DNA of 64,000 nucleotides from Taenia hydatigena. Lineage: Eukaryota; Platyhelminthes; Cestoda; Cyclophyllidea; Taeniidae. The notes under the pieces are model-generated. The model saw only the letters and a list, made by a program, of their open reading frames with translations, was not told the DNA's origin and searched no databases. Position 1 is the stretch's first letter. Each line of letters starts with the position of its first letter. This document shows, in pieces, positions 37,931-62,719 of the stretch. The position numbers were made by a program, and so were the translations under genes. The stretch spans positions 5,211,543 through 5,275,542 of the forward strand of contig JADWOT020000006.1 of NCBI GenBank assembly GCA_036345935.2, given 5' to 3'.

Positions 37931-40900
37931 GCGACAGCCGACATGGAAGTTTGCAATAAATTCTGATTGCCTTAACGCCAAGCCTTCAAAACAGTAGCAT
38001 TGGAGACGGCTTGAAATAAAGCCACCCGATTAGAAGACCAAAATCAACGAATAAACAAGATTTCATTTCTAAATAAGTGCTAAATTAGTGGTTTATATGG
38101 AAATGGGGTTTTGGATGCTTAAGACTTTCGATATCAGTTATGATGCCATCATGAGGCATCTCAACAAACTCGCTATAGAGGTCTCAATTGACTGTCGATC
38201 GCCACAGTCTGGGGGAGACACATTTTTTTATCCGTATTAGCGTAATTTCAAATTAAATGCATACCTTTCCTCAGACCAAAAGTGGTGTACAGCTCTTTGA
38301 TTGTTTTTAACTTAACCAATCAGTTCGTGTTAGGATTTGATGTGGCAGTGTCACATATATGTGACGTGCTAACAAGAATTTTCTCGTCGCATTGCTAATT
38401 TAAATGCTAGTGTATGAATTCCCCTCTTCCTCTGTTGATAGATCATTCTACTGTGAAGAATAATCTTTCCCAGCATACTTCACTCCAAACACATTTGAAG
38501 TTACGATATATCTGTGTATGTATATGAGAGCGTGTGACAATGCCGCCAATGCCAAAATAAGCTTCCAATCAGAACTCACATTCTAACCCTAGCAAAAGGA
38601 TACTTCAATGATTAACACATCTTCTCCGCTTCGGTCATCATATTGATGCCTCGACCTCCTGACTGGGCTCTTTTGCACGCCAATAACAAACCTTCTGCCA
38701 CATCGATGCTCCTTATTACTCATTTAGGGTTGATCTGAGGCGCTACATTAGTGGAAAGTGATTAACAACTCTTACCTGGTTGCATACCACAACTAAACAT
38801 CACAGAAGGGGGGTGTCCGATGGGAATTGCTCAATCTCTGGAGATTCTTATCGAAAGCATTCTGACTTCAAGCAATTTTTTTCACTCTCGACATCTCCAT
38901 AACAATCAGCAGTGAGAAGGGGCTAAATTTAGATTAGTAAATGATATGCCCTTTCTCTGGATGTCTAAGAATGATCCTGCTTCCCCAAAGCGATTGACAA
39001 CATAGAATGTACCCATTGTAGAATATCTCCAAGCCTTCAACATCATTTCCTTAAAGAAACCCACCCATGTCAGATCACGATATTTAGGGAATTTCAACTA
39101 AATTGACAGCTAGTATTGTCGCTAATGAAGTTGGTAACATTTTCTCACTGTATTAATTTAGCATTTAGTCTCTGTTCCTGTCTCGCAGTTAGTGATTACT
39201 CAGAGTTGGACTCGTTGGGATGGAAGCAGGAAAATGGTGCCCTACTCCTTCCTCAGTGGCGATTCGCAGTGCTATTGTGCGTTGCCTGATGTACGAACAG
39301 TCATGCTCTTGGGCCTAAAACTCAGAGGTTTTCCTGTGGATCCCTAATCAGCTCTATACCGCTGAGGCTGATGAAGATTTTTGGAGGGAGCATTGCTGAC
39401 TGACCGGTTAACTTGGTGTTGGGGAAGGCATGATTTTGCCATTCCCTCTGGCTCAAACGCATCACACTATAAAGCTTACAGCACGCATGTCCAAGGGAGG
39501 GGTCTAATGTGTTGGAGGCAATGATATACGACGAGGGGAGTCCAAACAGTTAAAATATTCATGCCTCCAAGTGTATTATATTTTCACTAGGGCGTACAAA
39601 AGAGACGTGGAGGGAGAGAGGGGAGGAGGATGAATGAATGAGCTAATACTTGATAATGATACAGTCCTAAAGCGTGATTTATGGACAGAAGCAAGGGAGC
39701 AAGGGTGAGAGAGCGTGCTCACAAGACGTCGTTGGGGATAATTACAACTCCCGGACCCCATCCCTCTCCATCTATCTCCTCCTCTCTCGTGTGGTACTGG
39801 TGGGTGTTGTTATTACAGACACTAAAGTATGGGGGCTCTAATTGTCATTGGAATGGAATAGAATGGACAGAAGGGAGGCAAGGTTGGACGGGATGTGTAA
39901 GGAAGAAGAGCGGGAGTGGGGTAGGCATTAAAAGGTGAGTTTCCCTACTTTGACAAGTTACCGTTCAATGGCATCGGGTGCCTCCCTTGTGTAAGCTCAT
40001 CAGGCAAGGGAATATTCTTCAAAAGGGACTTTCGTTTGTCCCAGGTGAATCATTGAGAATCGTGATGCGCTATTAACGGAGCACCTGACTCCTATCACAG
40101 CTTTAAATCACAAATTTTGGCCTTAAACTTCATGCCGATTAGCGGTGCCCGGGTTAGTAAAAGTAGAGGAGAAATAGTGAGATGGGTAGACAAGCAAGTA
40201 TTTTCTCCTCACAATCACAAGTCTAGGAAAGGGAAATCTGGCAATTTAATATATTTAACCCTAAAAGGTGATTTTATATGGTCTCAGATATTACGAAAGT
40301 TGTATTAGGCAGAGCTGCAGTGAAAAACTGATCCACGCAAATAAGACACGTTGGAAAACCTTTGTTTGCTAATCTTGGAAAACTTCCTGAAAATCGTAAA
40401 GATAAGAAAGATGCGTTTTCTCTTAAACCAGCTCCTTCATTTACCCATTCCGCTGAATCCTTGATGTCGCAGATGATTATTCAAACACACTCGCTTGTAA
40501 AATTTGGAAATCAACAAGAAATCCATGAGGACCCTTATTAATCGTACATGTCTAATAAAGATTTAGTAAGGCATGAAGGAAAAGCCGATGAAAATGCTTG
40601 TTTTTTGCACAATGTGTGTGCTACCAGATTTTTTGTTGACAAGATCGGCACCTTGGTGAGCAACAAATTTTACATAGTGAAATTGAGAATTAATAAATTA
40701 TTTGCAATTTCCCTGCAACCTTTTTACTTATACGTTTTTAGTAGCATAGTAAATTATTCCATTTATTCGTCATCTGCTCTACTTCTACATGCTTCAAGAA
40801 CAGCGACTCTATGGAAAGACTTTTGTAGAATTCACAAATATAAACTCCATTAGCATACTTTTGGTCTCGCACTCAAAACACCATTTCCTCATCTTGTGGA

Positions 40901-40995
40901 AATTCTTGTAGGCGGACAAGGTCACATGAATTGACAAGATCCATCTACACGTAGCGCCCCGAGTGTTCTGTGAAATCGTTTCCATTATCGTGATA

Positions 40996-41184
40996 TGTTA
41001 CATGTCTATTCGTTTCTTTATTTTGGTAAAAGACTGCTTAAAGTCACCATCACCGTACTCTTGCAGGGTAGCCTGGCCTCCGGGCCGTAACAATAGTCCC
41101 TCCGCCCTATTGTGCGTCGATACTACATCCTCTACCCCAGTATTGTGCATTTTTTCGACTTAAAAGAAGTCTCAAGGTACTACA
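40996..41184 (+). mobile_element. Decayed TRIM-family LTR
   Basis: It has the LTR core GCCTGGCCTCCGGGCCGTAA and the ending TACTACA, at full family length if it starts at TGTTACATG. No target duplication is seen. Many substitutions mark it as old. Confidence 0.6.
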
Positions 41185-41532
41185 TTATTACCATAAGGTA
41201 GAGCCGGAAGTCTACCCATATGGTCTAAAGGTCATGCTGAAGAATGGAAGTAAAGCTCACTGGAACTCAAGTAGCACATCCACATTCATAGATCAATGAC
41301 ACTAAAAATAGAGCAAAATGTTATTTGTTGCTGCATCGAATACAAAATACGCAAACTTTGAATACTGAATAAATAGTCGTTGAAAATATATCAATAAAAA
41401 TGAAACACGCATACTTCCATGTGACTTAAAAATTGTTATAGAGAAACCGACGGATTTGCATAGCTATTATTTTAGCTATAGTTGCAATACTTATGTTCTT
41501 TAGATGTGCTTTGCAGGTTAGAGGTGGGACGA

Positions 41533-41693
41533 CAATTTAAACCTGGGACTCTCCAGAGCGCGGCATATCCTCGTCCTGAACTCTCTTACAAGATTTCGCT
41601 GTACCCTCTCTCTTATTCATAATAAAGATGTCGAAGCGTGTTCAGACTTCTAATAGCAAGGGCGGTAAGAGAGAAGAGGAGGAGCCCTCTACA
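41533..41693 (+). repeat. Interspersed repeat family B, copy 1
   Basis: About 160 bp shared with 62301-62475: CAATTTAAACC start, GCGGCATATC, CTGAACTCT, a conserved CATAATAAAGA (poly(A) signal type, 41621-41626), CAGACTTC and a purine tract, ending CCCTCTACA. It abuts the decayed LTR that follows. It may be another LTR or the internal 3' part of a related element. Confidence 0.6.
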
Positions 41694-41875
41694 ACAATAC
41701 TTTGCATGACTACCGTTCTCGGTTATGGTCACTTGGGTGGCGGTATTGGCATTTTCGGGCGGGCTGGCCTCTAAACCATTCCAGCAGTCTCAATCTCCTT
41801 CTGTTTGCTGAATGCATGCATTCCGTTCAGGCATTACGCCTTCGTTTGTCTTCAAGGAAGTTTCGAGATGCTACA
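41692..41875 (+). mobile_element. Decayed TRIM-family LTR
   Basis: It has the family words AATACTTTG, ACTACCG, GGCGGGCTGGCCTC and CATTCCAGCAGTC, and it ends GATGCTACA. It lies head to tail 95 bp before the complete element. No target duplication was seen. Confidence 0.65.
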
Positions 41876-41969
41876 TAAGTGGGCTTAGTTCTATGCACAC
41901 ACAAGTGTCTGAAGTCGATTCTAGGCGATTTGAGGTAAATCTAAATGTATTTAGAGCGTAAATAGCTAC

Positions 41970-42156
41970 TGTAGTACTTTGTTTGTTTGAACTACCGGTT
42001 TTGGTTAGGGTGACGCATAGGTGGTCATAATGCCCTGGCTGCGCAGGCTGGCTCCCGGGCCATGCCAGCAGCTTATATCCCTCTGTTCGTTGAGTATATA
42101 TATTCGACTCTAGCATTCTACCTTCTTTTGTCATCGAGGGAGTCTCAGACGCTACA
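41970..42156 (+). repeat. 5' LTR of the complete TRIM
   Basis: 187 bp with TG...CA ends. A TATATATATT motif at 42095-42104 could be a promoter TATA box near the U3/R boundary. Confidence 0.9.
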
Positions 42157-42681
42157 TTGGTGGCAGCGGAAAGCGGACCCGACTCTATAGGGTTTCTATC
42201 CCGATCTCTACCGTCTGTGGCATGTTGCAGTGGTGCGAAAGAGGTGCATGTGCTACGGGTGGGCCACGAACGACGCCCACCTCCGGCATCTACCCCACCT
42301 CCGTGTTCTACAAGAAAGTTATTAACAGCTAAAGCTACACTAGCCATGGAACACCTGGGGAGTTTCGTTCCAAAGATCACCTCTAATATACTTGCTTAAG
42401 GAGATCGGCGTGATAGCGCCTCCCTACAGACATACTGATGGTTGGCAGAACCACTTATTCTGAACTTCTGTTCCTAAGCCAAACGAAACTCGAAGTGCAA
42501 TGTACTGCTAAGAGGGATCACTGACGTTGGTGTCGAGCATCGCCTCAATCGCGTCGAATGCTGGCCACTGGCAGCGTTAGCTCGTGGGTGCTTCTTGCAG
42601 CCCTGACTAAGCTGGGATGGCTGACGCGGGAGATGTACCAGAGGGCCGTCGGGGACGACGCTCGAAAGAGAAGAGGGGTAG

Positions 42682-42867
42682 TGTAGTACTTTGGCTGTTT
42701 GAACTACCAGTTTTGGTCAGGGTAACACAAAGATGACCATATTGCCCTGGATGCGTAGTCTGACTCCCGGGCCATACCAGCAGCTTATTTCCCTCTGTCC
42801 GTTGAGTATATATATTTTACTCTAGCATTCTGCCTTCCTCTGCCATGAGGAAGCCTCGGACGCTGCA
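42682..42867 (+). repeat. 3' LTR of the complete TRIM
   Basis: 186 bp with TG...CA ends and the same TATATATATT at 42807-42816. It points towards RBBP5, whose start codon is 431 bp downstream. Confidence 0.9.
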
Positions 42868-43298
42868 GCTACTATGGCGCTGGCAAAACACTTAGATAAA
42901 TTGCAACATTACCATGGTAGGCAAATCAAGATAAATCTCTTGCAATCGGCAGCAATAAAACATAAGTCTATCAGTACACTAATCGTTATCTAAAACAACT
43001 GATTAGAACTAGCTAAAAGTTTTTTGTACTTTTAGTCCAGCATATATAAATGCAGATTTTGCATTTGATTGTGTAAGAAATTTTGGCTGGAAACTTGAAA
43101 TGGAAGCTAAGATTCTAATAATTGTGTTTTAAAATTAAAAGTAAAGCAAACAAAACTTAAATTTTTGTCTGAATGTTCGTATCAGTTGTTGATTCAAAGG
43201 ATGGCTTACTAAGTGCAGTGGATTTGATTTTATGTGTTTTAGACATTCTAGTGAACGCGCCTACTTCGAGCTGTGGAGCCCTTAGAATCGTGTTCGGG

Positions 43299-43317
43299 AT
43301 GAATCTTGAACTCTTGG
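43299..43317 (+). CDS. rbbp5: RBBP5 exon 1 (19 nt coding)
   Basis: ATG plus LELL and one base: MNLELL then G|gtactt. The match to the invariant MNLELLE start of animal RBBP5 fixes the initiation codon. Confidence 0.92.
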
Positions 43318-46300
43318 GTACTTCTTTGTTGGATGCATATATTTGCACTCTAATCCCCCGTGTCACCTAGTTTTCTGGATAGCTTGCTCTTATTTCTGGT
43401 GTGTTACTAAATTTGTTCTGTTGTGTTTCTAATCACAACATCCTTTAACACAAATGCAGAGGCATTTCATCAAAATTATCCGGAGGCTGCGGATGGTCAT
43501 CTCGAAAGGATTAAAAAGGATGAATCAGGAGGGTGTGCCCCTTTTGTTGTCACAATCCAGTTTAATCGACCTGGTAGTTTAGTGGCTGTCGGGTGCAACG
43601 ACGGTCGTATTGAAATCTGGGATTTTGTCACTCGTCGAATTGCAAAAATCATTGTGGCCCATTCACATCCGGTTTGTTCGATAAGGTAATACAACTTGCT
43701 GAAGAATCACGCTTCTGTTTTGGAAAAACTGTCCATTGGTCTGTGTTATTAGCTGGAGCCGAAACAGTCGCCAATTGTTGAGTGCTTCTACCGACAACAC
43801 CGTGTCCATTTGGAACGTTGTGACTGGAGAATGTGAGCGCATTTTTACATTTCCCTGTCCGGTCATGAAGGTGCAGTTTAATCCGCGAAATCCCGCTCAA
43901 ATTCTTGTCTGCCCACTTCGACATCCACCTGTACTGATCGATGTTATCTCCGGAAAGCCCATCATTCTCAAGCAGGAGGAAGAGGTGGGATTTTGGCAAT
44001 AATGTTTTTTCTTGGTTCTTAGTTATGCCCTTCTCTTGTTCTGTGTCAGGTCAATTTGATCATTTTCACCGGGAAGGTAGCGTTTTGCTTCATCTCAATT
44101 GCTATGTTTTACTCTCCTTTTAATTGCACACTGCTGTATGTAGATTTTTAAAGAATGTTCTTATTTTATTTTGTGGTTTTCAGAATGATCCTAGTGTTGT
44201 CGCATCTTACGATCGCCGCGGAACGCACATTTATACGGGGAACTCGAGGGGCAAGGTAAGTCGCTAGCCATTCCACTTTAAAATACTATACCATGCGATT
44301 CGATCGCACCTCTTGTTGGGTCACTAGATATGAGGCAAGTAGCTTTGGGCAGGCAATCCCTTTTTCAAGCCTGGTCACTGTGGTTCGGCCAGTTTTTTCC
44401 CGGATGCACGAGTTTTCCATATCCCCAATTTGACTGATATCTGCAAATCTCCCACCATATTACTTTTTCTTACTAGATGTAATTGTCTTTTATTAGCTAA
44501 TACTAGCGAAATATAATTGAACTGAAATCACTAGTTTTTGGTGGCTTACTTCGCAAGACGCTGATACTTGGTACCCGAGTTAAGCCACACATTATTGATC
44601 CTGATAATTTCCATTTTCCAGGTCTGCATTTACGACACTAAGACGTTAAAAATAGTGAACCAATTCCGTTCGATCTCTACGGCTACTAACGCAGCCATAA
44701 AGTCGATTGAATTCTCACGACGTGGGGAGTAAGTTGCTGCACCGATAATTTCCTTTGCCTAGAAAATCTCTCTCATTTTTCCTAACATCTTAATTTCGTC
44801 TTCTCCCTTAGTTTTTTCCTTCTGAGCTGTGCTGACCGTTTCATTCGCATTTACAACTGCTCCGATGCGCTGGAGTCTTCTGAACCCGAACCCTTGCAAA
44901 AGCTCCGTGATCTCGTTACCGGGTGAATCCCTAAGCATCTTAGTCATATTGTAACCGATTTTTCGCTACTTCGGAGATGGTTGACATATATCACCTTCTT
45001 TAATGTCTTCTCCCTTCTATAGGAGTCACTGGCGCAAGTGCTGTTTCTCTGGAGATGGGGAATTTGTCTGCGCGGGCTCAATGAAGCAGCACTCCATCTA
45101 CGTTTGGGAGCGGGCTAGCGGCACCCTCTTCAAGATTCTTCATGGTCAGAAGGGTGAGACATTGCTAGACGTGGTCTGGCATCCTCTGCGTCCGATTGTT
45201 GTCTCTGTCTCCAACTCCCTCACCAAGGAGCAGATCTCGATTTGGGCGCAAACTCAAGTAGTAAGTGGGAATTCGTTGCCACCATTTTCACTCAACTTAA
45301 TTTAATTAGTTAAATTTGCCTTGTTCCTCTCATTTGTCGCGGTGATTATGTCTTTGTCGGCTGTTTAAGGATGGTCTCTTTTTTGCCATTTTCCTAATGC
45401 CTAGTATCAAAAGCCCTCCTCAGTACATGTCCACACTTGCCCAAATAGCTTCAACTCTCTTCGAGTGTTGATATTTTTATGGCACTTTTGAAGTGCACTT
45501 CATGCCTAGACTCCGCGCTGGTGGAGTTTTCTCATATAACATCCGGCTTTGGATTAAACAAATTGTGGACTCTATGCTCATTAGTAATACTATGAGTATC
45601 GAATCGCTCCACTACTTGGAAGCATTTTTGATGCGTATTTGTACATTAAAGTTGAAGGGAGCATCGCGCGAGGTAAGGCACAATTGCGTTGTTGCGGAAC
45701 TTCTACGTTTTAGCAAAACTGGTCCGCTTTCGCACCCGACTTTAAAGAACTGGACGAAAATGTAGAATACGAGGAACGCGAGTCTGAATTCGACTTGGAG
45801 GATGAGGATAAGGTTGAAGACGAAAAGACAGGTGGATCTTGTCTCGAACCATCTTTTCAAATGTCTCAAAGTCTTGATTAAAGTCACTCTTGATTGATTT
45901 AAGCTCGTTTATTGGGTTGAATTTACTATTTTACTCGAGGTTCTGCTCATATTTTACATCGGTTTGCTTGTTGAGTAGCTTCCTCACATAAGTGCATTCT
46001 CTATTCTCGCCATTGATTTTGCCTTTTTTAACTTGATCAGATGACGTCGAACAGGACATTATAGTTGACGTTGAAACGGTTGAACCAGTCGCAGCCTTAC
46101 TGAGCAGGTTGGTCCAGTTCTTTCAAATAGTGGCCCTTCGATTCTCTAGCTACTGTTTCGAGGCTCTCTGTCACTTTAGTCTTGTGTAATTGCTAGATGC
46201 AGCAATATTCATTAATTCAATAGTACCGAAAATCTCTTTAATTCAATTGTGATTTAGTGACGAAGAGCAGGAGCCTGAGGACATTCTAATGTTCCTTTCG

Positions 46301-46709
46301 ATTTCCCCCGAAGTCGATAATCCCGACGAAATGTCTGGTGGGGAGGAGCAATCAGCTGTCTTGACGGAAGTACAAAAGCCCTCTGGAGCCTCTCCGACCA
46401 CCTCGAAACGCGCGAAGCTGGTTGAAAAGGCCGCGCCATCCCAGCCCTCTCAAGCCTATACCATCGACCTGCCCGATGCACCTGTTGATGAGGTAGTACA
46501 AAACAAATATTGCTATTTACCATTTCAGTAGGTGTATTAATTTTAATTATTTCGTCTGCACATGCCAGGTGCATCCACTGGTGGGCGTTCCAAGGAAGCA
46601 TGCCGGTAATAAGTCTGCTTCAGGGCATGGCTACGGCGGTGGTAACAAAGGCGGTGAACTTTCAGACGCGGGCTCGTTCCGGAAAGGTCGAAATCGGGCA
46701 AGAAAGTGA
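43299..46709 (+). CDS. rbbp5: RBBP5, WD40 subunit of the MLL/SET1 (COMPASS) H3K4 methyltransferase
   Basis: A nuclear scaffold that, with WDR5, ASH2L and DPY30 homologues, activates SET1/MLL histone H3K4 methylation. Complete spliced model: join(43299..43317,43460..43685,43753..43984,44184..44255,44622..44728,44812..44922,45023..45260,45714..45831,46041..46107,46258..46492,46569..46709). That is 1566 nt, 521 aa plus TGA, against 538 in human. It opens [19 protein letters not shown], matching the human MNLELLESFGQNYP start. The beta-propeller spans about 20-335. The ASH2L-binding acidic segment follows ([18 protein letters not shown], about 343-360), then a WDR5-binding motif (VDVETVEP, about 382-389). 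The Lys/Gly-rich tail after DEVHPLVGV lacks part of the human basic end. All introns are GT-AG, most are short, and every junction keeps phase. A TRIM lies just upstream. Confidence 0.97.
43460..43685 (+). CDS. rbbp5: RBBP5 exon 2 (first WD blades)
   Basis: It reads [13 protein letters not shown], then an insert [10 protein letters not shown], then [16 protein letters not shown] and AHSHPVCSI. The insert after DG is absent from the human protein as I recall it. Confidence 0.97.
43753..43984 (+). CDS. rbbp5: RBBP5 exon 3
   Basis: It reads [20 protein letters not shown] and [19 protein letters not shown], matching human WSRDGHKLVSASTDN and the PILKVQYHPRD region. Ends KQEEE|gtggga, phase 0. 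Confidence 0.97.
44184..44255 (+). CDS. rbbp5: RBBP5 exon 4 (72 nt)
   Basis: It reads [20 protein letters not shown] and SRGK, matching NVVASFDRRGEYIYTGNAKGK. Phase 0 at both ends. Confidence 0.97.
44622..44728 (+). CDS. rbbp5: RBBP5 exon 5
   Basis: It reads [16 protein letters not shown] then [14 protein letters not shown], the AIKSIEFARKG blade of RBBP5. Donor GA|gtaagt. Confidence 0.96.
44812..44922 (+). CDS. rbbp5: RBBP5 exon 6
   Basis: It reads [15 protein letters not shown] then [14 protein letters not shown], matching ADRIIRVYDG...EPEPMQKLQDLVN. Donor GG|gtgaat. Confidence 0.96.
45023..45260 (+). CDS. rbbp5: RBBP5 exon 7 (last WD blades)
   Basis: It reads [39 protein letters not shown] and ISIWAQTQV, nearly the human text. 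Donor GTA|gtaagt. Confidence 0.97.
45714..45831 (+). CDS. rbbp5: RBBP5 exon 8 (ASH2L-binding acidic segment)
   Basis: It reads [19 protein letters not shown] then [14 protein letters not shown]. This is the activation segment and D/E box used to contact ASH2L and stimulate methylation, almost invariant with human. The serine of RESEFD, a known regulatory site in human RBBP5, is kept. Confidence 0.97.
46041..46107 (+). CDS. rbbp5: RBBP5 exon 9 (WDR5-binding motif)
   Basis: It reads [28 protein letters not shown] aligns with the human EVDVTSVDP peptide that docks on WDR5. Acceptor gatcag, donor AG|gttggt. Confidence 0.93.
46258..46492 (+). CDS. rbbp5: RBBP5 exon 10
   Basis: It reads [20 protein letters not shown] then a Ser/Thr/Lys-rich stretch ([13 protein letters not shown]) and APVDE. 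It matches SSDEELEDSKALLYLPIAPEVEDPEE and the start of DEVHPLLG. Confidence 0.93.
46569..46709 (+). CDS. rbbp5: RBBP5 terminal exon
   Basis: It reads [16 protein letters not shown], then a Gly/Lys/Arg-rich tail ending GRNRARK and TGA. DE|VHPL matches human DEVHPLLGV. The tail is basic like the human one but shorter. A TATAAA-type word near 46764 might serve as a weak poly(A) signal. Confidence 0.9.
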   Translation: MHPLVGVPRKHAGNKSASGHGYGGGNKGGELSDAGSFRKGRNRARK

Positions 46710-47341
46710 CAAATCATTCCTGTATACGCTCTCCTTTTTCCTGTGCCATATTTACTAATCTTTATTATAAAACTTCCATCCTTTCAGTGCATAGTTCTAC
46801 TGCGTAAATGGCATGGCTGATCGTGCAGTCTTGTTAAAATTACTTAAGTAATTTTTGAGAACACAAACTCGCGTACCTCGAGATTGCAAAGATTTCCCAG
46901 AGTTGTGTTTTATCCTGGCTATCTGGTTGTGCCCCGATATCTCATTTCAATTGTATGGATTCTTAAATGAAGGCATTTTATTTTATCACCAACTGAATGC
47001 CCACTTTGGAGCGGATTTTAAATGCTGCAGCGAATACGACCACCCTCTCGGGTCCTGTTTGAGCATGGTTCAGGTTTGGTGCTAGGAAGTGCTTGAAATT
47101 CCAACCAACTTTCTCCAGTGAAGGCATATTTCTACCTGTACAGTCATAAAGTGGAGAAATATTTACGAATGTAGCACACACACACCCCACGATCCTTACC
47201 ACGCCGTCCTCGCTAGTCGGCTCCGCATAATCATACATGACCTTCTAATCCCTCTTTGGTGGCTTCCGAGATTCAATCCCATCAATATAGCATCAACGGT
47301 CGCCCGAGCACCGACAACAACCGAGGATTGGATTCTTAAAA

Positions 47342-47347
47342 TTTATT
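47342..47347 (-). terminator. Candidate poly(A) signal of the Groucho gene
   Basis: AATAAA on the minus strand, about 343 nt after the stop codon. It is followed downstream by a GT-rich stretch (GGTTGTTGTCGGTG), the usual context for cleavage and polyadenylation. No transcript data are available to confirm use. Confidence 0.5.
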
Positions 47348-47586
47348 CAAAAAACGACTGGAAATATTTGATGCAATGTATGTGTGTGTGTGAACTCCAC
47401 TACTAATAACGCACGCAGCTTACTATACGAATACATATGTATATGTTTGTGTATACGTTTTAAAATGTTTAGTAATGATGGGGACTCATTAAAGCAGACT
47501 GTGTGTGCATGTGCGTGAGTGTATACAAGGGGGGAATGATGACAAATAGGAAATGAAATCGAAGTGCCCACGAGGACGCCTGTACA

Positions 47587-47646
<60 letters not shown>
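47587..47646. repeat. 60-base homopolymer G run (poly-C in the Groucho 3' UTR)
   Basis: Sixty consecutive G on the plus strand, starting 43 bases beyond the Groucho stop codon in the direction of transcription. In Groucho mRNA it would be poly(C). The exact length in an assembly is unreliable. It also creates a false poly-Pro frame. Confidence 0.9.
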
Positions 47647-47647
<1 letters not shown>

Positions 47648-47689
47648 GGAGAGGAGAAAGGATGGGAGAAAGTAGAGGATAGACACTAT

Positions 47690-61924
<14,235 letters not shown>

Positions 61925-62300
61925 CCCAGCAACGGTACCACCATAAAGATAATAACCCGCTAGATATCCGGAAACTTAAAACAAACTCAAGGTCATATGA
62001 TTAAAAATGATGACTCAAAACATCATTGCAAATCAAACACCTATGTAACATTAATTGTAATTGCCGTCGATTTATTTTCAATTTTGAAAACGTATAAGCA
62101 ACTTAAAAAGACGCCGCTTAGAAAATAATGATCGCAATGGTGTGGTTTAGAAGTTATTTTCCATTTTCCACTGAAGCTTTGTTCCATCGACTAAGGAATC
62201 AAGCGTAACGAAAGCTTAGCACCTAAGTCATCTTTTTAACACCTTGTCTTTGTTATTTTAGAAATTACATGCCTGTGTAATACTTATGCCCTTTAAAATG

Positions 62301-62475
62301 TGCAACTTAAACCTCATTGCAGAGCAGCGTGGTACTTTTAAGAGAGCGGCATATCTTTGTTCTGAACTCTTCTACAAGATCCCTCTGTACTTCCTCTCTT
62401 ACCCATAATAAAGACGTTAAAGCATGCTCAGACTTCCAATAACAATGGCGGAGAGAAGAGAACGAACCCTCTACA
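62301..62475 (+). repeat. Interspersed repeat family B, copy 2
   Basis: Shares GAGCGGCATATC, CTGAACTCT, CATAATAAAGA (AATAAA at 62407-62412) and CAGACTTCCAATA with 41533-41693, in the same order. It begins TGCAACTTAAACC and ends CCCTCTACA. No target duplication is evident. Confidence 0.6.
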
Positions 62476-62719
62476 CCCGCCAGGAATAACAAAATATTGC
62501 AGGATGTCTACATTCATTTGTATTATAGAAGCGGTTTGTTGAGAAATGTCCTTTTAACCATCTTCAAATTGCATCCGATACTAAGTATAAGGTTGTATCT
62601 TTAGTTCAGTTCAAACTAATAACTAGCCACATTGGCGCGGCCAAAAACTATCGTACCCTCCTGGACTTCTTTAACAGCAAACTAAAGCATAATGCTTAAA
62701 CAGAATAAACATTAAGCAA

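Larger units (their letters stand above)
41970..42867 (+). mobile_element. Complete miniature LTR retrotransposon (TRIM), 898 bp
   Basis: Two direct LTRs, 41970-42156 and 42682-42867, each begin TGTAGTACTTTG and end GCTACA or GCTGCA. They flank a 525-bp internal region. Just after LTR 1 comes TGGTGGCAGCGGAAAGC, a primer-binding-site-like sequence starting TGG. Just before LTR 2 is a purine-rich tract (AAAGAGAAGAGGGG). The whole is bracketed by a perfect 5-bp duplication GCTAC (41965-41969, 42868-42872). By eye the LTRs differ at about 30 of 187 positions, so the insertion is old. No gag, protease, RT or integrase is present; the only frame is an 80-codon one starting in the PBS. This fits the taeniid TRIM type (Ta-TRIM) as I recall it. 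Confidence 0.9.
20456..43298. other. 22.8-kb gene-poor intergenic region
   Basis: No reading frame here matches a family or forms a spliced model. The stretch is AT-rich in places (about 34.8-37.9 kb). It carries a degraded TRIM (23.2-24.2 kb), isolated LTRs, simple repeats, a CTG/CAG inverted repeat (26.1 kb) and a diverged tandem repeat (37.0-37.9 kb). Its first few hundred bases should include the Meis 3' UTR and its last part the RBBP5 promoter. Distal Meis regulatory DNA is possible but not shown by the sequence. Confidence 0.6.
46710..47689. other. Convergent intergenic gap holding both 3' UTRs
   Basis: Between the RBBP5 and Groucho stop codons. It contains a Groucho-strand AATAAA at 47342-47347, GT/AC microsatellite patches near 47379-47393 and the 60-base G run (47587-47646). 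There is no coding exon. Confidence 0.7.

Noticed and set aside
38600..38760. Possible further LTR ending GGCGCTACA with a PBS-like word after it
   Set aside because: Only the last few bases match the family. The core and start could not be aligned with confidence.
47489..47686. Poly-proline frame on the minus strand
   Set aside because: It is the translation of the 60-base G run just past the Groucho stop codon.
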